Below, one piece after another: positions 9,428 to 18,003 of a DNA stretch of 64,000 nucleotides; the stretch's first letter is position 1, and every line of letters starts with the position of its first letter. This stretch comes from Glutamicibacter arilaitensis Re117 (GTDB taxonomy: Bacteria; Actinomycetota; Actinomycetes; Actinomycetales; Micrococcaceae), in NCBI RefSeq assembly GCF_000197735.1, contig NC_014550.1, forward strand, positions 2,108,001 to 2,172,000, written 5' to 3'. A program made the translations under genes and the position numbers. The notes beneath the pieces are model-generated. The model ran no database searches, had not been told where the DNA came from, and saw nothing but the letters and a program-made list of their open reading frames with translations.

Positions 9428-9456
9428 AGTCTAGCTATTGTCCCGCGCACAATAAA
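9428..9456 (-). promoter_or_regulatory. Probable leaderless promoter with embedded dyad for the MOSC fusion gene
   Basis: On the minus strand TAGACT (9433-9428) lies 6 nt before the ATG at 9421, with no Shine-Dalgarno sequence. A perfect inverted repeat TATTGT-N7-ACAATA (9436-9454) sits in the spacer upstream of this -10 box and could be an operator. Confidence 0.4.
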
Positions 9457-9529
9457 AGCCCAAGACAGCGTCGGAAGGGCCATCAAGATTCGCCGGAATA
9501 CCCTGGTGAGAGCATACGGCTCGCACCGT

Positions 9530-10036
9530 CTATTTGGCTTCCTCCTCGTCTGCTCCTGGTGTTTCCAATCGCCGGGCCCCAGCCCCCTCACGTGCCAATT
9601 GGTCTTCTGGATTCAGAAGACTGCAGGCCTGCATCGACAAGCATCCACAACCGATGCACCCCATAAGCCGATCTTCTAGTTCCTCGATGGCACGACGCCG
9701 GGCTTCGAGGACATTTTTCCATCCCTCTGTTGCGCGCAGCCAGTCTGTTTCAGTCGGCACTTTTTCCATTGGGACCGGGGCCAATGCACGCTTGATGTCA
9801 CTGAGCGGGATACCTAATTTACTGCCGACAGCGATCAAGGAGATGCGACGGAGTAAGTGGCGCGCATATCGTCTCTGGTTTCCTGCCGTCCGCGTTGAAG
9901 CTATTAGTCCGATTTCTTCGTAGTAATGAAGCGCGGATCTGGCCACACCCGTGCGTTCACTAACCTGGCCAATGCTTAGAAGTTCTTGACCAGGATATTC
10001 CTGTCCACCATCGCGAAGTCCTGTTGTGCGAAGCAT
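9530..10036 (-). CDS. soxR: SoxR, redox-sensing MerR-family activator
   Basis: Senses redox-cycling agents through a [2Fe-2S] cluster and activates promoters with over-long spacers. The N-terminus is a MerR helix-turn-helix (LSIGQVSERTGVARSALHYYEEIGL). The cluster ligands are C127, C130, C132 and C138 (CX2CXCX5C, CIGCGCLSMQAC), diagnostic of SoxR. I place the start at the ATG at 10036, because AAAGGGGG precedes it and an upstream in-frame ATG at 10105 would put coding sequence across the SoxR box. It is divergent from the flavin reductase gene. Confidence 0.93.
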   Translation of the reverse strand: MLRTTGLRDGGQEYPGQELLSIGQVSERTGVARSALHYYEEIGLIASTRTAGNQRRYARHLLRRISLIAVGSKLGIPLSDIKRALAPVPMEKVPTETDWLRATEGWKNVLEARRRAIEELEDRLMGCIGCGCLSMQACSLLNPEDQLAREGAGARRLETPGADEEEAK

Positions 10037-10050
10037 CACTACCCCCTTTC

Positions 10051-10081
10051 TTGACCTCAAGTTTACTTGAGGTTCTAGGGT
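10051..10081 (+). promoter_or_regulatory. SoxR-type promoter (soxbox, 19-bp spacer)
   Basis: CCTCAAGTTTACTTGAGG at 10055-10072 is the SoxR operator palindrome, one base from the E. coli soxS box. It overlaps -35 TTGACC (10051-10056) and lies in a 19-bp spacer before -10 TAGGGT (10076-10081). The over-long spacer is the hallmark of SoxR/MerR-activated promoters. It points toward the flavin reductase gene at 10170. Confidence 0.88.
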
Positions 10082-10169
10082 GGAAGTAATCAAAGTTGTT
10101 GGCAAGAGCTAGGGTTCTTGCATCAGTTACTGAAGTTTGCAGCCCAACTTCAGACAGAGGAGCTACTCA

Positions 10170-10676
10170 GTGAGCGAATTATCAGTTGACTTCCGTACAG
10201 CCTTCCGCCATCATCCAGCTGGCGTAGCGTTGATCACCGCCGCAGTCGATGGGGAATTCTACGGTTTAACGATTTCCTCACTCGCTTCGCTATCCATCGG
10301 TCCAGTAGCAGTGTCCTTCTCGCTGGCTAAGGAATCAGGCGCCGCCGGTGCTGTACTTGCCGCACAGAGTTTCGTGATCCACATGCTTGGCGAAGACCAG
10401 CAAATTCTGGCAAACAATTTCGCTCGTCCCGGTGCCCCACGCTTCAGCAGTGATCAGAATTTCCGTGTCTTGCCGACCGGCGAACCATACTTTATAGATT
10501 CACCAGTAGCTTTTCGCGCAAGCATCCATTCTTCAATCAGCGTTGGTGGGTCCAGATTGATTGCAGCCGAAGTTCATGAAGTGCTCCACGGTCAGGAGCA
10601 CAAGCAGCACCTCCTCTATCAGGATCGCGAGTACCTGAATCTGTCCGGTTTGCGAGCAGAGTCGTCAATGCGCTAG
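10170..10676 (+). CDS. Flavin reductase-like FMN-binding split-barrel protein
   Basis: Flavin reductase-domain proteins (HpaC/NtaB type) use NAD(P)H to reduce FMN or FAD for a partner enzyme. The 168-aa protein shows the family start FRTAFRHHPAGVALITAA, the segment GLTISSLASLSIGPVAVSFSL, and HMLGEDQ. The GTG at 10170 is chosen because AGAGGAG lies 7 nt upstream; an in-frame TTG at 10137 lacks this. The gene sits directly behind a SoxR-activated promoter, so it is probably induced by redox-active compounds. Its oxygenase or reductase partner is not adjacent, apart from the MOSC fusion protein on the other side of soxR. Confidence 0.9.
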   Translation: MSELSVDFRTAFRHHPAGVALITAAVDGEFYGLTISSLASLSIGPVAVSFSLAKESGAAGAVLAAQSFVIHMLGEDQQILANNFARPGAPRFSSDQNFRVLPTGEPYFIDSPVAFRASIHSSISVGGSRLIAAEVHEVLHGQEHKQHLLYQDREYLNLSGLRAESSMR

Positions 10677-10698
10677 ATGGCGCAGTACTTCCGAGCAT

Positions 10699-10734
10699 AA
10701 AAAATGGCCGCCACAAATGTGGCGGCCATTTTTT
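10699..10734 (+). terminator. Bidirectional hairpin terminator
   Basis: AAAAAATGGCCGCCACA pairs with TGTGGCGGCCATTTTTT over 17 bp around a 2-nt loop, giving T tracts in both directions. It separates the convergent flavin reductase gene and ettA. Confidence 0.93.
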
Positions 10735-10744
10735 ATACCCTAGC

Positions 10745-12427
10745 TTAGTCTCGGGTCAGGCGACGGTGGGTAACGCGGTGCGGCTTAGCAGCATCGGCGC
10801 CCAGTCGTTCAACCTTGTTGCTCTCGTAAGAGTCGAAGTTACCCTCGAACCAGTACCAGTTCGATGGGTTCTCTTCAGTGCCCTCGTAAGACAAGATGTG
10901 AGTCGCAACTCGGTCGAGGAACCAACGGTCGTGGGAGACCACGACTGCGCAACCTGGGAACTCAAGCAATGCATTTTCCAGCGAAGAAAGAGTCTCAACG
11001 TCCAAGTCGTTAGTAGGCTCATCGAGCAGCAACAGGTTGCCACCCTGCTTCAGGGTCAGCGCAAGGTTTAAGCGGTTGCGCTCACCACCGGAAAGCACAC
11101 CCGCCTTTTTCTGCTGGTCTGGACCCTTGAAACCGAAAGCTGAGACGTACGCACGCGAAGGCATCTCAACCTGGCCGACGTTGATGTAATCGAGGCCGTC
11201 AGAGACGACTTCCCACAACGACTTTTCAGGATCGATGTTTTCGCGGTTCTGGTCAACGTAGGAAATTTTGACCGTGTCACCGATCTTCAGGGTGCCACCA
11301 TCAAGTTCTTCAAGGCCAACAATGGTCTTGAACAAGGTTGACTTACCGACACCGTTAGGTCCGATCACACCAACAATGCCGTTACGGGGCAAGGAGAAGG
11401 ATAATCCATCGATCAACACACGGTCGCCGAAGCCCTTCTTCAAATTATCTGCTTCGATGACCAGCTGGCCCAGACGCGGGCCTGGTGGAATCTGGATTTC
11501 TTCGAAGTCGAGTTTACGGGTGCGCTCAGCTTCCGCAGCCATTTCTTCGTATCGCGCAAGACGAGCCTTCGACTTGGTCTGACGACCCTTGGCATTCGAA
11601 CGAACCCATTCGAGTTCTTCTGCCAGGCGTTTAGCAAGCTTCTGATCTTTCTTGCCCTGTACTTCCATACGTTCGCGCTTCTTCTCCAGGTAAGTGGAAT
11701 AGTTGCCCTCGTATGGGTGCAGGCGACCGCGGTCAACTTCACAGATCCATTCGGCGACGTGGTCAAGGAAGTAGCGGTCGTGGGTTACGGCCAATACGGC
11801 GCCTGGGTAAGAAGCCAGGTGCTGTTCCAGCCACAGTACGGATTCAGCATCCAAGTGGTTAGTAGGCTCATCGAGCAGCAACAGGTCTGGCTTCTGCAGG
11901 AGAAGCTTGCACAGTGCCACACGGCGACGTTCACCACCGGAGAGATGGGTGACCATCTCGTCGCCCGGTGGGCAACGCAAAGCGTCCATTGCCTGTTCGA
12001 GCTGGTTGTCGATGTCCCACGCGTCGGCAGCGTCGATAGCTTCCTGCAGCTTGCCCATCTCTTCTAGAAGGGCGTCGAAGTCGGCGCCTTCCTGTGCCAT
12101 CTCTTCAGAGATTTCGTTGAAGCGGGTGATCTTTTCGTAGATCTCGCCGACACCTTCCTGGACGTTGCCCAGAACGGTCTTTTCTTCATTCAGTGGTGGT
12201 TCCTGCAGCAGGATGCCTACCGAGTAGCCTGGTGAAAGACGTGCCTCACCATTGGACGGGGTATCGAGCCCCGCCATGATCTTCAGGATCGTTGACTTAC
12301 CAGCACCGTTAGGACCCACGACACCAATTTTGGCACCAGGGAAGAACGACATGCTGACGTTGTCAAGGATGACTTTGTCACCAACGGCCTTGCGAGCCTT
12401 GGTCATCGTGTAAATGAATTCCGCCAT
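10745..12427 (-). CDS. ettA: Energy-dependent translational throttle protein EttA (ABC-F)
   Basis: ABC-F ATPase that binds the ribosomal E site and gates entry into elongation according to ATP/ADP level. The 560-aa protein has two nucleotide-binding domains: Walker A GPNGAGKST, signature LSGGERRR and Walker B LLLLDEPTNHLD in the first; GPNGVGKST, LSGGERNR and LLLLDEPTNDLD in the second. The inter-domain linker region is rich in charged residues. There are no transmembrane segments. It is transcribed alone. Confidence 0.96.
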   Translation of the reverse strand: MAEFIYTMTKARKAVGDKVILDNVSMSFFPGAKIGVVGPNGAGKSTILKIMAGLDTPSNGEARLSPGYSVGILLQEPPLNEEKTVLGNVQEGVGEIYEKITRFNEISEEMAQEGADFDALLEEMGKLQEAIDAADAWDIDNQLEQAMDALRCPPGDEMVTHLSGGERRRVALCKLLLQKPDLLLLDEPTNHLDAESVLWLEQHLASYPGAVLAVTHDRYFLDHVAEWICEVDRGRLHPYEGNYSTYLEKKRERMEVQGKKDQKLAKRLAEELEWVRSNAKGRQTKSKARLARYEEMAAEAERTRKLDFEEIQIPPGPRLGQLVIEADNLKKGFGDRVLIDGLSFSLPRNGIVGVIGPNGVGKSTLFKTIVGLEELDGGTLKIGDTVKISYVDQNRENIDPEKSLWEVVSDGLDYINVGQVEMPSRAYVSAFGFKGPDQQKKAGVLSGGERNRLNLALTLKQGGNLLLLDEPTNDLDVETLSSLENALLEFPGCAVVVSHDRWFLDRVATHILSYEGTEENPSNWYWFEGNFDSYESNKVERLGADAAKPHRVTHRRLTRD

Positions 12428-12540
12428 GCTCTTAAGGCTAGTCGGTTACGGTGGTCATTTCCGAATCCACACACCACTATTTTGGGTTGGTGGTGCCCGG
12501 ACTCACAAGAATCCATCGAACACCACCAAAACCACGCGAT

Positions 12541-12990
12541 TTAGGCCGCTTCTCCTTCGTCGCTTTGCCAGCTCGCTTCGGTGCCGGATAAGCGTGACGG
12601 CTGCTGCACGTGGTCAGATTCGCTGGCATCAACGCGTATCCGGTTGAACGAGGACGTTCCGAACCGCATGTCATGTCCAATCGAAAATGCTTCGATATCT
12701 GCACTATTTCCGCGAGAGCCATCGGCCCGTTCAAACTCCCGGATCTGCAACTTGCCGAAAATCATTACGTGGTCTCCCTGAGCCAGAGACTCCATCGAGT
12801 TCTCCCCCAGTGCGCGAAAGGCCGAGACCGCGTACCAGTTGGTTGGCCCGTCAGCCCATTGACCCGTTTCGAGGTCGCGTTTCCGTTCATGGGTAGCAAC
12901 GCGGAACTTCAATATAGCCACACCCTTAGGCGTAATGCTGAGCTGCGGCTCCGTGCCAACAATGCCGCGAATTGTCACAAGATCGCTCAT
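12541..12990 (-). CDS. ssb: Single-stranded DNA-binding protein, tail-less paralogue
   Basis: OB-fold protein that coats single-stranded DNA. The 149-aa sequence has the SSB landmarks TIRGIVGTEPQL, FRVATHERKRD and a WYAVSAFRALGEN core. It lacks the acidic DDDIPF-type C-terminal tip that recruits repair and replication proteins, and ends QSDEGEAA. It is therefore more like an accessory SsbB paralogue than the essential SsbA. The start ATG follows AAGGAG by 8 nt. The essential copy is presumably elsewhere with rpsF/rpsR. Confidence 0.87.
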   Translation of the reverse strand: MSDLVTIRGIVGTEPQLSITPKGVAILKFRVATHERKRDLETGQWADGPTNWYAVSAFRALGENSMESLAQGDHVMIFGKLQIREFERADGSRGNSADIEAFSIGHDMRFGTSSFNRIRVDASESDHVQQPSRLSGTEASWQSDEGEAA

Positions 12991-13080
12991 GGGTCCATCT
13001 CCTTATGATCCAAATGACAGAAACCTTTCCCGTCATGGAATCTGATCTTGGACCGTCCGGTGGATTGTTCTTCGGCAGAA

Positions 13081-13980
13081 TCAACGTATTGTGGATAAAT
13101 TTGTTGTCCTCTTTAGGTTGTAGGCGCCGCATAAGAGCATGACGGCTATGACCAAGGTCGGGAGCAACCAGCCAGACCAACCCAGGATAGATGCTTGCGT
13201 AGTGTCCAAGGGAGCTCCCATCACTATGAATAAAGAGACGAGTCCGACGCTGGCGTTGAATACTCCATGCGCCAGCGCTGCTGGCCACACTGAGTCGCTG
13301 AAATTTCGCAACCAGCCAAGGAAGGCACCAAACACGATGCACATGCCGCACATGGCCATTACTCCCCAAGGCCCAGTGGCAAAGGGATAGTTATATCCAA
13401 GGAGAATCAGCGGCGCGTGCCAAATTCCCCAGATCCCCCCGGAGATCACGATTGAGATGAGCTGGCCGTACGCTTGCAACCGGCTCCAAAGCCATCCTCG
13501 CCATCCAATTTCTTCCCCTAGGGCAAGCACGGAATTCATGAGACTCGCGACAGCTATCAGTCCGGCCTGTCCCAGGAGGTACTGGAACGGCCCTGCTTCT
13601 CCAGCGAGGATATGCAAGATCGTGTAGTTCTCCAGATCGCCCGGAAAGACTCCCAGCCACGTACCAATGAATGGTGCCTGAAGGATCAGTCCGAGCGGAA
13701 TGACATAAGACAGGACAATTGCGACTACAAATTTTCCAGGACGATTGATGGGCCAGAGCCCGACGTCAGAGGAGAAACTCCTGATGCGCCGCTCTGCTAA
13801 TGCGATCACCAGCACGGCGACAGTCGGGGTAAACATCATGAACGAGGCGATGACGGGAAGTTTCGTGTCATATATCCCGTTGCCTAGCCATAGCGGCGCT
13901 GCGACGGCCCACGCCAGGCTCACGCTCAGGACACAGAACCATACGATGCTCCATACGCCACCGATTCTAAACTTCGGCAA
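13081..13980 (-). CDS. CPBP-family intramembrane glutamic endopeptidase
   Basis: Membrane protein related to Abi/CAAX prenyl proteases. The 299-aa protein has about seven to eight hydrophobic segments and the three family motifs: EEIGWRGWLWSRLQ, GIWHAPLILL, and the late HGVFNA. The TTG start at 13980 is preceded by GTAGGGGTAG on the minus strand. The IS1380-type element begins only 44 bp upstream of the start, so its native promoter has probably been displaced. Substrate unknown; some family members process bacteriocins or signalling peptides. Confidence 0.88.
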   Translation of the reverse strand: MPKFRIGGVWSIVWFCVLSVSLAWAVAAPLWLGNGIYDTKLPVIASFMMFTPTVAVLVIALAERRIRSFSSDVGLWPINRPGKFVVAIVLSYVIPLGLILQAPFIGTWLGVFPGDLENYTILHILAGEAGPFQYLLGQAGLIAVASLMNSVLALGEEIGWRGWLWSRLQAYGQLISIVISGGIWGIWHAPLILLGYNYPFATGPWGVMAMCGMCIVFGAFLGWLRNFSDSVWPAALAHGVFNASVGLVSLFIVMGAPLDTTQASILGWSGWLLPTLVIAVMLLCGAYNLKRTTNLSTIR

Positions 13981-14019
13981 CTTAACTACCCCTACTCAGA
14001 CGATGACATCCGTACATTT

Positions 14020-14023
14020 CTAG
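14020..14023 (+). repeat. Left CTAG target duplication of the IS1380-type element
   Basis: CTAG directly before the left inverted repeat; the same 4 bp follow the right end at 15762-15765. Four-base duplications are typical of IS1380. Confidence 0.8.
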
Positions 14024-15761
14024 CCCGGGTATTTCATGAAGGCCGGTAGTCATTAACTGACTTAAAAGATGAAAAGGTGACCTGAACTGGGAAAATGGGA
14101 GTGTCTAAGCTTCCAAAATACCCGTTCAAAGGATCACCTTTTCTGTGAACCATTCTACCCACGTTTTCCCTGCCATCCCGACCCAACTCACCGGCCAGTC
14201 CCTGGTCTCCCATGCAGGGTTGTCTGTCCTGACCAGCTTCCTGAACGCCTTGGACTTCCGCAGGCTCTGCGAAGACAGGTTCAGCCAATTCGTGCCCGCC
14301 ACCGCAACGCACCGGCCAGGCAAGATCCTCGGCGCCCTGACTCTGTCCTTGGCAGCCGGCGGCGAGCAAGCCACAGATATTGACCAGCTACGAGCCGCAC
14401 CAGATCTCTTTGGCTCCGTAGCGTCGGATGCCACGGTCAGCCGGTTCATGGGCCGGATCAAAGAACAGCCAGAAGCTTTCTCCTACGGGTTCGCCACCAT
14501 GACCCGCAGCCTGCGCTCCAAAGTCTGGAATGCGGCCGGGCCGCGGAATCCAGCCCGGCTGGCTACGGCAGCCAATCCGCTGATTATCGACCTCGATGCC
14601 TCGTTGGTTCATGTCCATTCCGAGAAAGAATCCAGCGCTGGGACGTATAAAGGTGGGTACGGTTTTTCACCGATGATCGCCATGGCCGACTACGGCAAAG
14701 CCAACGGCACCGGTGAAGTCCTCGCCGTGCACCTGCGCCCGGGAAACAGGGGCGCGAACTCCGCAAAATCCCATATCGAGGTACTCACCCAAGCGCTGGC
14801 CCAGCTGCCTGACGATTTCTATGACGAGCACGGGAACCTGCACGGTGAGAAGATCCTGGTCCGTACCGACAGTGCTGGGTCGTCCAGGGAGTTCTTGCAC
14901 CACCTGGATTCGTTGGGGCTCCAGTTCTCCACGTCGTATTCGCTGCCGGTGCTCAAGGAACGCTTCATCCGCTGGATCGATGAGAAGAAGTACTGGGAAC
15001 CAGCCCTGGACGCTAACGGAGATCAGCGTGATGATGCGTGGGTGATTGATGCAACGAAGGTCTTGGAGTTGAGGCAATACCCGCCTGGAACTCGGATTTA
15101 CCTGCGTGCTGAGCCGTTGCATCCCGGGGCGAAAGCGAACTTGTTCGATACGGATGGCAATCGGGTGACCGCGTTTCTCACGAATGCTCCGCGGTTCAAC
15201 GTGGCGTTCCTTGATGCTCGGCATCGTGCCCGTGGCCGGTGCGAGAACAGGATTAAAACGCTCAAGAGCACGGGGTTGGGCAAGCTGCCGTATTGGTCTT
15301 TTGCTGCGAACCAGGCGTGGGCTGACCTGGCAATGTTCGCCTTGAACTTGGTCGCATGGCTGCAGTTGGCGGTGCTGCCTGGTGGTCATGAAGCTTCGGT
15401 GTGGGATTTGAAGCGGTGGCGGTACCGGCTGTTTTCGATGGCTGGGAAAATCGTCTCTGGTGGCCGGCAGCGCCGGCTGTTGATCCCGGTGAGAGCACCA
15501 GAAGCGCAGTTGCTTTGCCAGTTGCAGGAAGGTATTGGTGTGTTCTTCCAGCGGTGGCGGCGCGGTGAGCTGGCTGCTTGAATTGGCGGTTGTCCTGTTG
15601 TTTCTTTGGTATTGAAAGATCATTTCAGTCCAGGTCGGTGGAGCCTGGCACCCAGCGCTGGTGTTTCGGCGCTCTTTGGCGTGGGCGGAATCAGAAGCGG
15701 CCACCGCGAATCCTGGGTAGTGGATTTCGATGACCGTCAGAGACCTCATGAAAAATCTGGG
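14024..15761 (+). mobile_element. IS1380-family insertion sequence, 1738 bp
   Basis: Ends are CCCGGGTATTTCATGA (14024-14039) and TCATGAAAAATCTGGG (15746-15761), an imperfect terminal inverted repeat of the IS1380 type, flanked by CTAG. One intact transposase occupies the interior. The insertion separates the CPBP gene from tRNA-Arg. Confidence 0.93.
14145..15581 (+). CDS. IS1380-family transposase
   Basis: Catalyses movement of the surrounding element. The 478-aa DDE protein has its acidic residues in LIIDLDASLVHVHSEKE, ILVRTDSAGSS and GRCENRIKTLKSTGLG. The GTG start at 14145 lies about 120 bp inside the left end, and the frame is uninterrupted, so the element appears autonomous. Codon use resembles the host. 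Confidence 0.95.
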   Translation: MNHSTHVFPAIPTQLTGQSLVSHAGLSVLTSFLNALDFRRLCEDRFSQFVPATATHRPGKILGALTLSLAAGGEQATDIDQLRAAPDLFGSVASDATVSRFMGRIKEQPEAFSYGFATMTRSLRSKVWNAAGPRNPARLATAANPLIIDLDASLVHVHSEKESSAGTYKGGYGFSPMIAMADYGKANGTGEVLAVHLRPGNRGANSAKSHIEVLTQALAQLPDDFYDEHGNLHGEKILVRTDSAGSSREFLHHLDSLGLQFSTSYSLPVLKERFIRWIDEKKYWEPALDANGDQRDDAWVIDATKVLELRQYPPGTRIYLRAEPLHPGAKANLFDTDGNRVTAFLTNAPRFNVAFLDARHRARGRCENRIKTLKSTGLGKLPYWSFAANQAWADLAMFALNLVAWLQLAVLPGGHEASVWDLKRWRYRLFSMAGKIVSGGRQRRLLIPVRAPEAQLLCQLQEGIGVFFQRWRRGELAA

Positions 15762-15765
15762 CTAG
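15762..15765 (+). repeat. Right CTAG target duplication of the IS1380-type element
   Basis: Matches 14020-14023 and directly follows the right inverted repeat. Confidence 0.8.
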
Positions 15766-15824
15766 AGCCTATCGGCCTCAAGTCGTATTTTGAGTGATCC
15801 ATGGGCTAGAATATTTTCGGTTAT

Positions 15825-15898
15825 GCCTCCGTAGCTCAGCTGGATAGAGCAAGAGCCTTCTAATCTCTAGGTCGCCGGTTCGAATCCGGCCGGGGGTA
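15825..15898 (+). tRNA. tRNA-Arg (TCT)
   Basis: The 74-nt sequence folds as a cloverleaf: acceptor GCCTCCG/CGGGGGT (with G-T end pair), D stem GCTC/GAGC, anticodon loop CTTCTAA (anticodon TCT) and T arm GCCGG TTCGAAT CCGGC. CCA is not encoded. The anticodon stem (AGAGC/TCTCT) has one C-T mismatch next to the loop. A -10-like TAGAAT lies at 15807-15812. The upstream DNA beyond 15766 was replaced by the IS1380 element, so the original -35 region may be affected. Confidence 0.95.
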
Positions 15899-15906
15899 CA
15901 AGCACA

Positions 15907-15954
15907 AGAACCGCTGTTCACTTGGATAAACAAGTGAACATCGGTTCTTTTTTT
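15907..15954 (+). terminator. Terminator of tRNA-Arg
   Basis: AGAACCG-c-TGTTCACTTG pairs with CAAGTGAACA-t-CGGTTCT around a 6-nt loop, followed by seven T residues. Confidence 0.93.
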
Positions 15955-16029
15955 GGCCAAATTCAGCACCACAACTGCTTCCAAGACCGCAAATATCACC
16001 ACGGTTTTAGTTTTGTTCCTAGCTTGGCG

Positions 16030-17712
16030 CTATCGCACAGCGTCCACGACAGCTCGCCCGACCTGTCTACCGCTAAATAGGCACCCGCCCAAGAACGTTC
16101 CTTCAAGGGCGTTGTATCCATGAATCCCACCTCCGCCAAATCCTGATGCTTCACCAGCTGCATAGAGTCCTTCAAAGACCCTTCCATCTTGTTGGAGAAC
16201 ACGCCCAGAAAGGTCTGTCTGCAGACCGCCTAATGACTTTCGCGTCAAAATATGCAGCTTTACAGCTACTAGCGGCCCCGCTGCAGGGTCGAGGATTTTA
16301 TGCGGGGCGACCACACGTGTCAGACGGTCACCGATGTACTTTCGGGCGTTGCGTATCGATTGAATTTGCTGATCTTTGCTGAATGCGTTATCTATTTGCG
16401 AATCCCGTACGAGCAACTGTTGGTGCAGCTTACTTGCATCAACCACTGTTTCTGGCGCAATTGCATTCATCTTGCTGGCCAGTTCTTCTACGGTGGTCGC
16501 TGCTACAAAGTCTGCGCCTCGATTCAAGAAGTCATTAACCGGCCCTGGAGCGCCTGTTCCAAAGACTCTGTCTTTGATCACTCCGGCCTTATCTCGATTA
16601 GTCAGATCAGGATTTTGCTCGGATCCCGAGAGAGCAAACTCTTTTTCCAAAATTCTTTGGTTCAGGACAAACCATGAATAGTCGTATTTCTTGGCAACTG
16701 GATCAGTTCGAAGGTATTTCAACGTGCCTAGCGTGTCATCTCCTGGCAGGCAGGCGGCACCAAGCCGGTTTCCTTCTGCATCAAACCACATGGAACTAGG
16801 ACCGGGAAGAATTCTTATCCCATGATTTGGCCAAATGGAATTCCAGTTCTGAATTCCCTCGGTGTAGTGCCACATCCTGTCCCGATTAACTAAACGGGCA
16901 CCTGCCGCTTCTGACAGTTCAATGCCGCTGCCATCTACATACTCCGGAACGCCGGTAATCATATGCCCGGGCGCTGAGCCGAGCCGGGATGGCCAGAATC
17001 TGCGAACCAAGTCATGGTTCCCACCAATTCCGCCTGTTGCAATCACAACCGCTTCAGCTGAAAATTCGAATTCGGATTCGACGTTTCGTGTCGATTTCCA
17101 CCCTCGAAGAGCGTTGTCGAGAGACAAGATTTCTCCTCGAACTCCGGTAACGGAACCGCCTTCCACCACCAGTCCGGTAACACGGTGCCGATTGAGCACC
17201 TGCACTTTCCCGGTCCGCATGCCTTCACGCACCTTGTTGGCGAATGGTTCGGAGACCCCGGTGCCAGTTCCCCACGCGATATGGAATCTCGGCACAGAGT
17301 TGCCATGCCCCTCTGCGCGGCCGTCTCCTCGCTCAGCCCAACCCACCACCGGTGTCAGGTCAATGCCTTTTTGCTTGATCCAGGATCGCTTTTCAGTGGC
17401 GGCAAATTCGACATATGCCTTAGCCCAACGGTGCGCCCACAGATCTTCGTCGGCTAATCGGTCAAACTGTGCGCTATGCTGCCAATCAGACCACGCAAGG
17501 TCAAAGGAATCATGAACTCCCAAACGGCGCTGTTCAGGGGTATCGACCAAAAAGAGTCCACCGAACGACCAGTACGCCTGGCCTCCGAGATTTGCGTCAT
17601 TTTCCTGATCGAGAATTCGGATTTTCAATCCAGCATCTAAAGCTTCTGAGGCCGCAACCAGACCAGCCAGTCCGGCGCCAATTATGACCACGCCACCTTG
17701 TTCGCAATTCAT
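16030..17712 (-). CDS. FAD-binding dehydrogenase (COG3573 / 3-ketosteroid dehydrogenase-like)
   Basis: Flavoprotein of the succinate dehydrogenase/KstD superfamily. The 560-aa protein begins with a Rossmann FAD motif, VVIIGAGLAGLVAASEA, followed by the acidic LDQENDANLGGQAY segment; the C-terminus has the second FAD-contact motif GGGGIHGYNALEGTFLGGCLFSG in a typical family context. The start ATG is preceded by GGAGGCAGGCC. The family contains steroid and other delta-dehydrogenases, but no sterol genes are nearby, so the substrate is open. It is convergent with tRNA-Arg and divergent from the MFS gene. Confidence 0.87.
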   Translation of the reverse strand: MNCEQGGVVIIGAGLAGLVAASEALDAGLKIRILDQENDANLGGQAYWSFGGLFLVDTPEQRRLGVHDSFDLAWSDWQHSAQFDRLADEDLWAHRWAKAYVEFAATEKRSWIKQKGIDLTPVVGWAERGDGRAEGHGNSVPRFHIAWGTGTGVSEPFANKVREGMRTGKVQVLNRHRVTGLVVEGGSVTGVRGEILSLDNALRGWKSTRNVESEFEFSAEAVVIATGGIGGNHDLVRRFWPSRLGSAPGHMITGVPEYVDGSGIELSEAAGARLVNRDRMWHYTEGIQNWNSIWPNHGIRILPGPSSMWFDAEGNRLGAACLPGDDTLGTLKYLRTDPVAKKYDYSWFVLNQRILEKEFALSGSEQNPDLTNRDKAGVIKDRVFGTGAPGPVNDFLNRGADFVAATTVEELASKMNAIAPETVVDASKLHQQLLVRDSQIDNAFSKDQQIQSIRNARKYIGDRLTRVVAPHKILDPAAGPLVAVKLHILTRKSLGGLQTDLSGRVLQQDGRVFEGLYAAGEASGFGGGGIHGYNALEGTFLGGCLFSGRQVGRAVVDAVR

Positions 17713-17943
17713 CGGCCTGCCTCCACCTCTGCACGCAAGTATTTAACGGGTATTCATCTTGAGCCTACTTGCCAGATCGGAAGGCGACTATCCCCAAATT
17801 GCCATTTGAATTGGGCTGAATCGTGTCGGATATTACCCTCTGTCGTAGTTGTTTTCCTGAGAGCGGCTTTCGAACCTGTGAATGCCATGTTCACCAGCAG
17901 TGCAACGCCGCATAATAATCGGAAATGCCAACTGGACAGTAAC

Positions 17944-17965
17944 TTATCGTCGTAATTTGCGATAA
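17944..17965 (+). promoter_or_regulatory. Inverted repeat upstream of the MFS gene
   Basis: TTATCG-N10-CGATAA lies about 40 bp before the MFS start, in the divergent region between the FAD dehydrogenase and MFS genes. It could be an operator; no matching regulator is encoded next to it. Confidence 0.3.
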
Positions 17966-18003
17966 ACTCTAGGCATTATAGAAATAGAAAGGAACAGTGT
18001 CTG

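Noticed and set aside
12427..12541. Possible tRNA or RNA between ettA and ssb
   Set aside because: Only a weak stem (GGTGGTG/CACCACC) with a large loop; no cloverleaf or known RNA fold.
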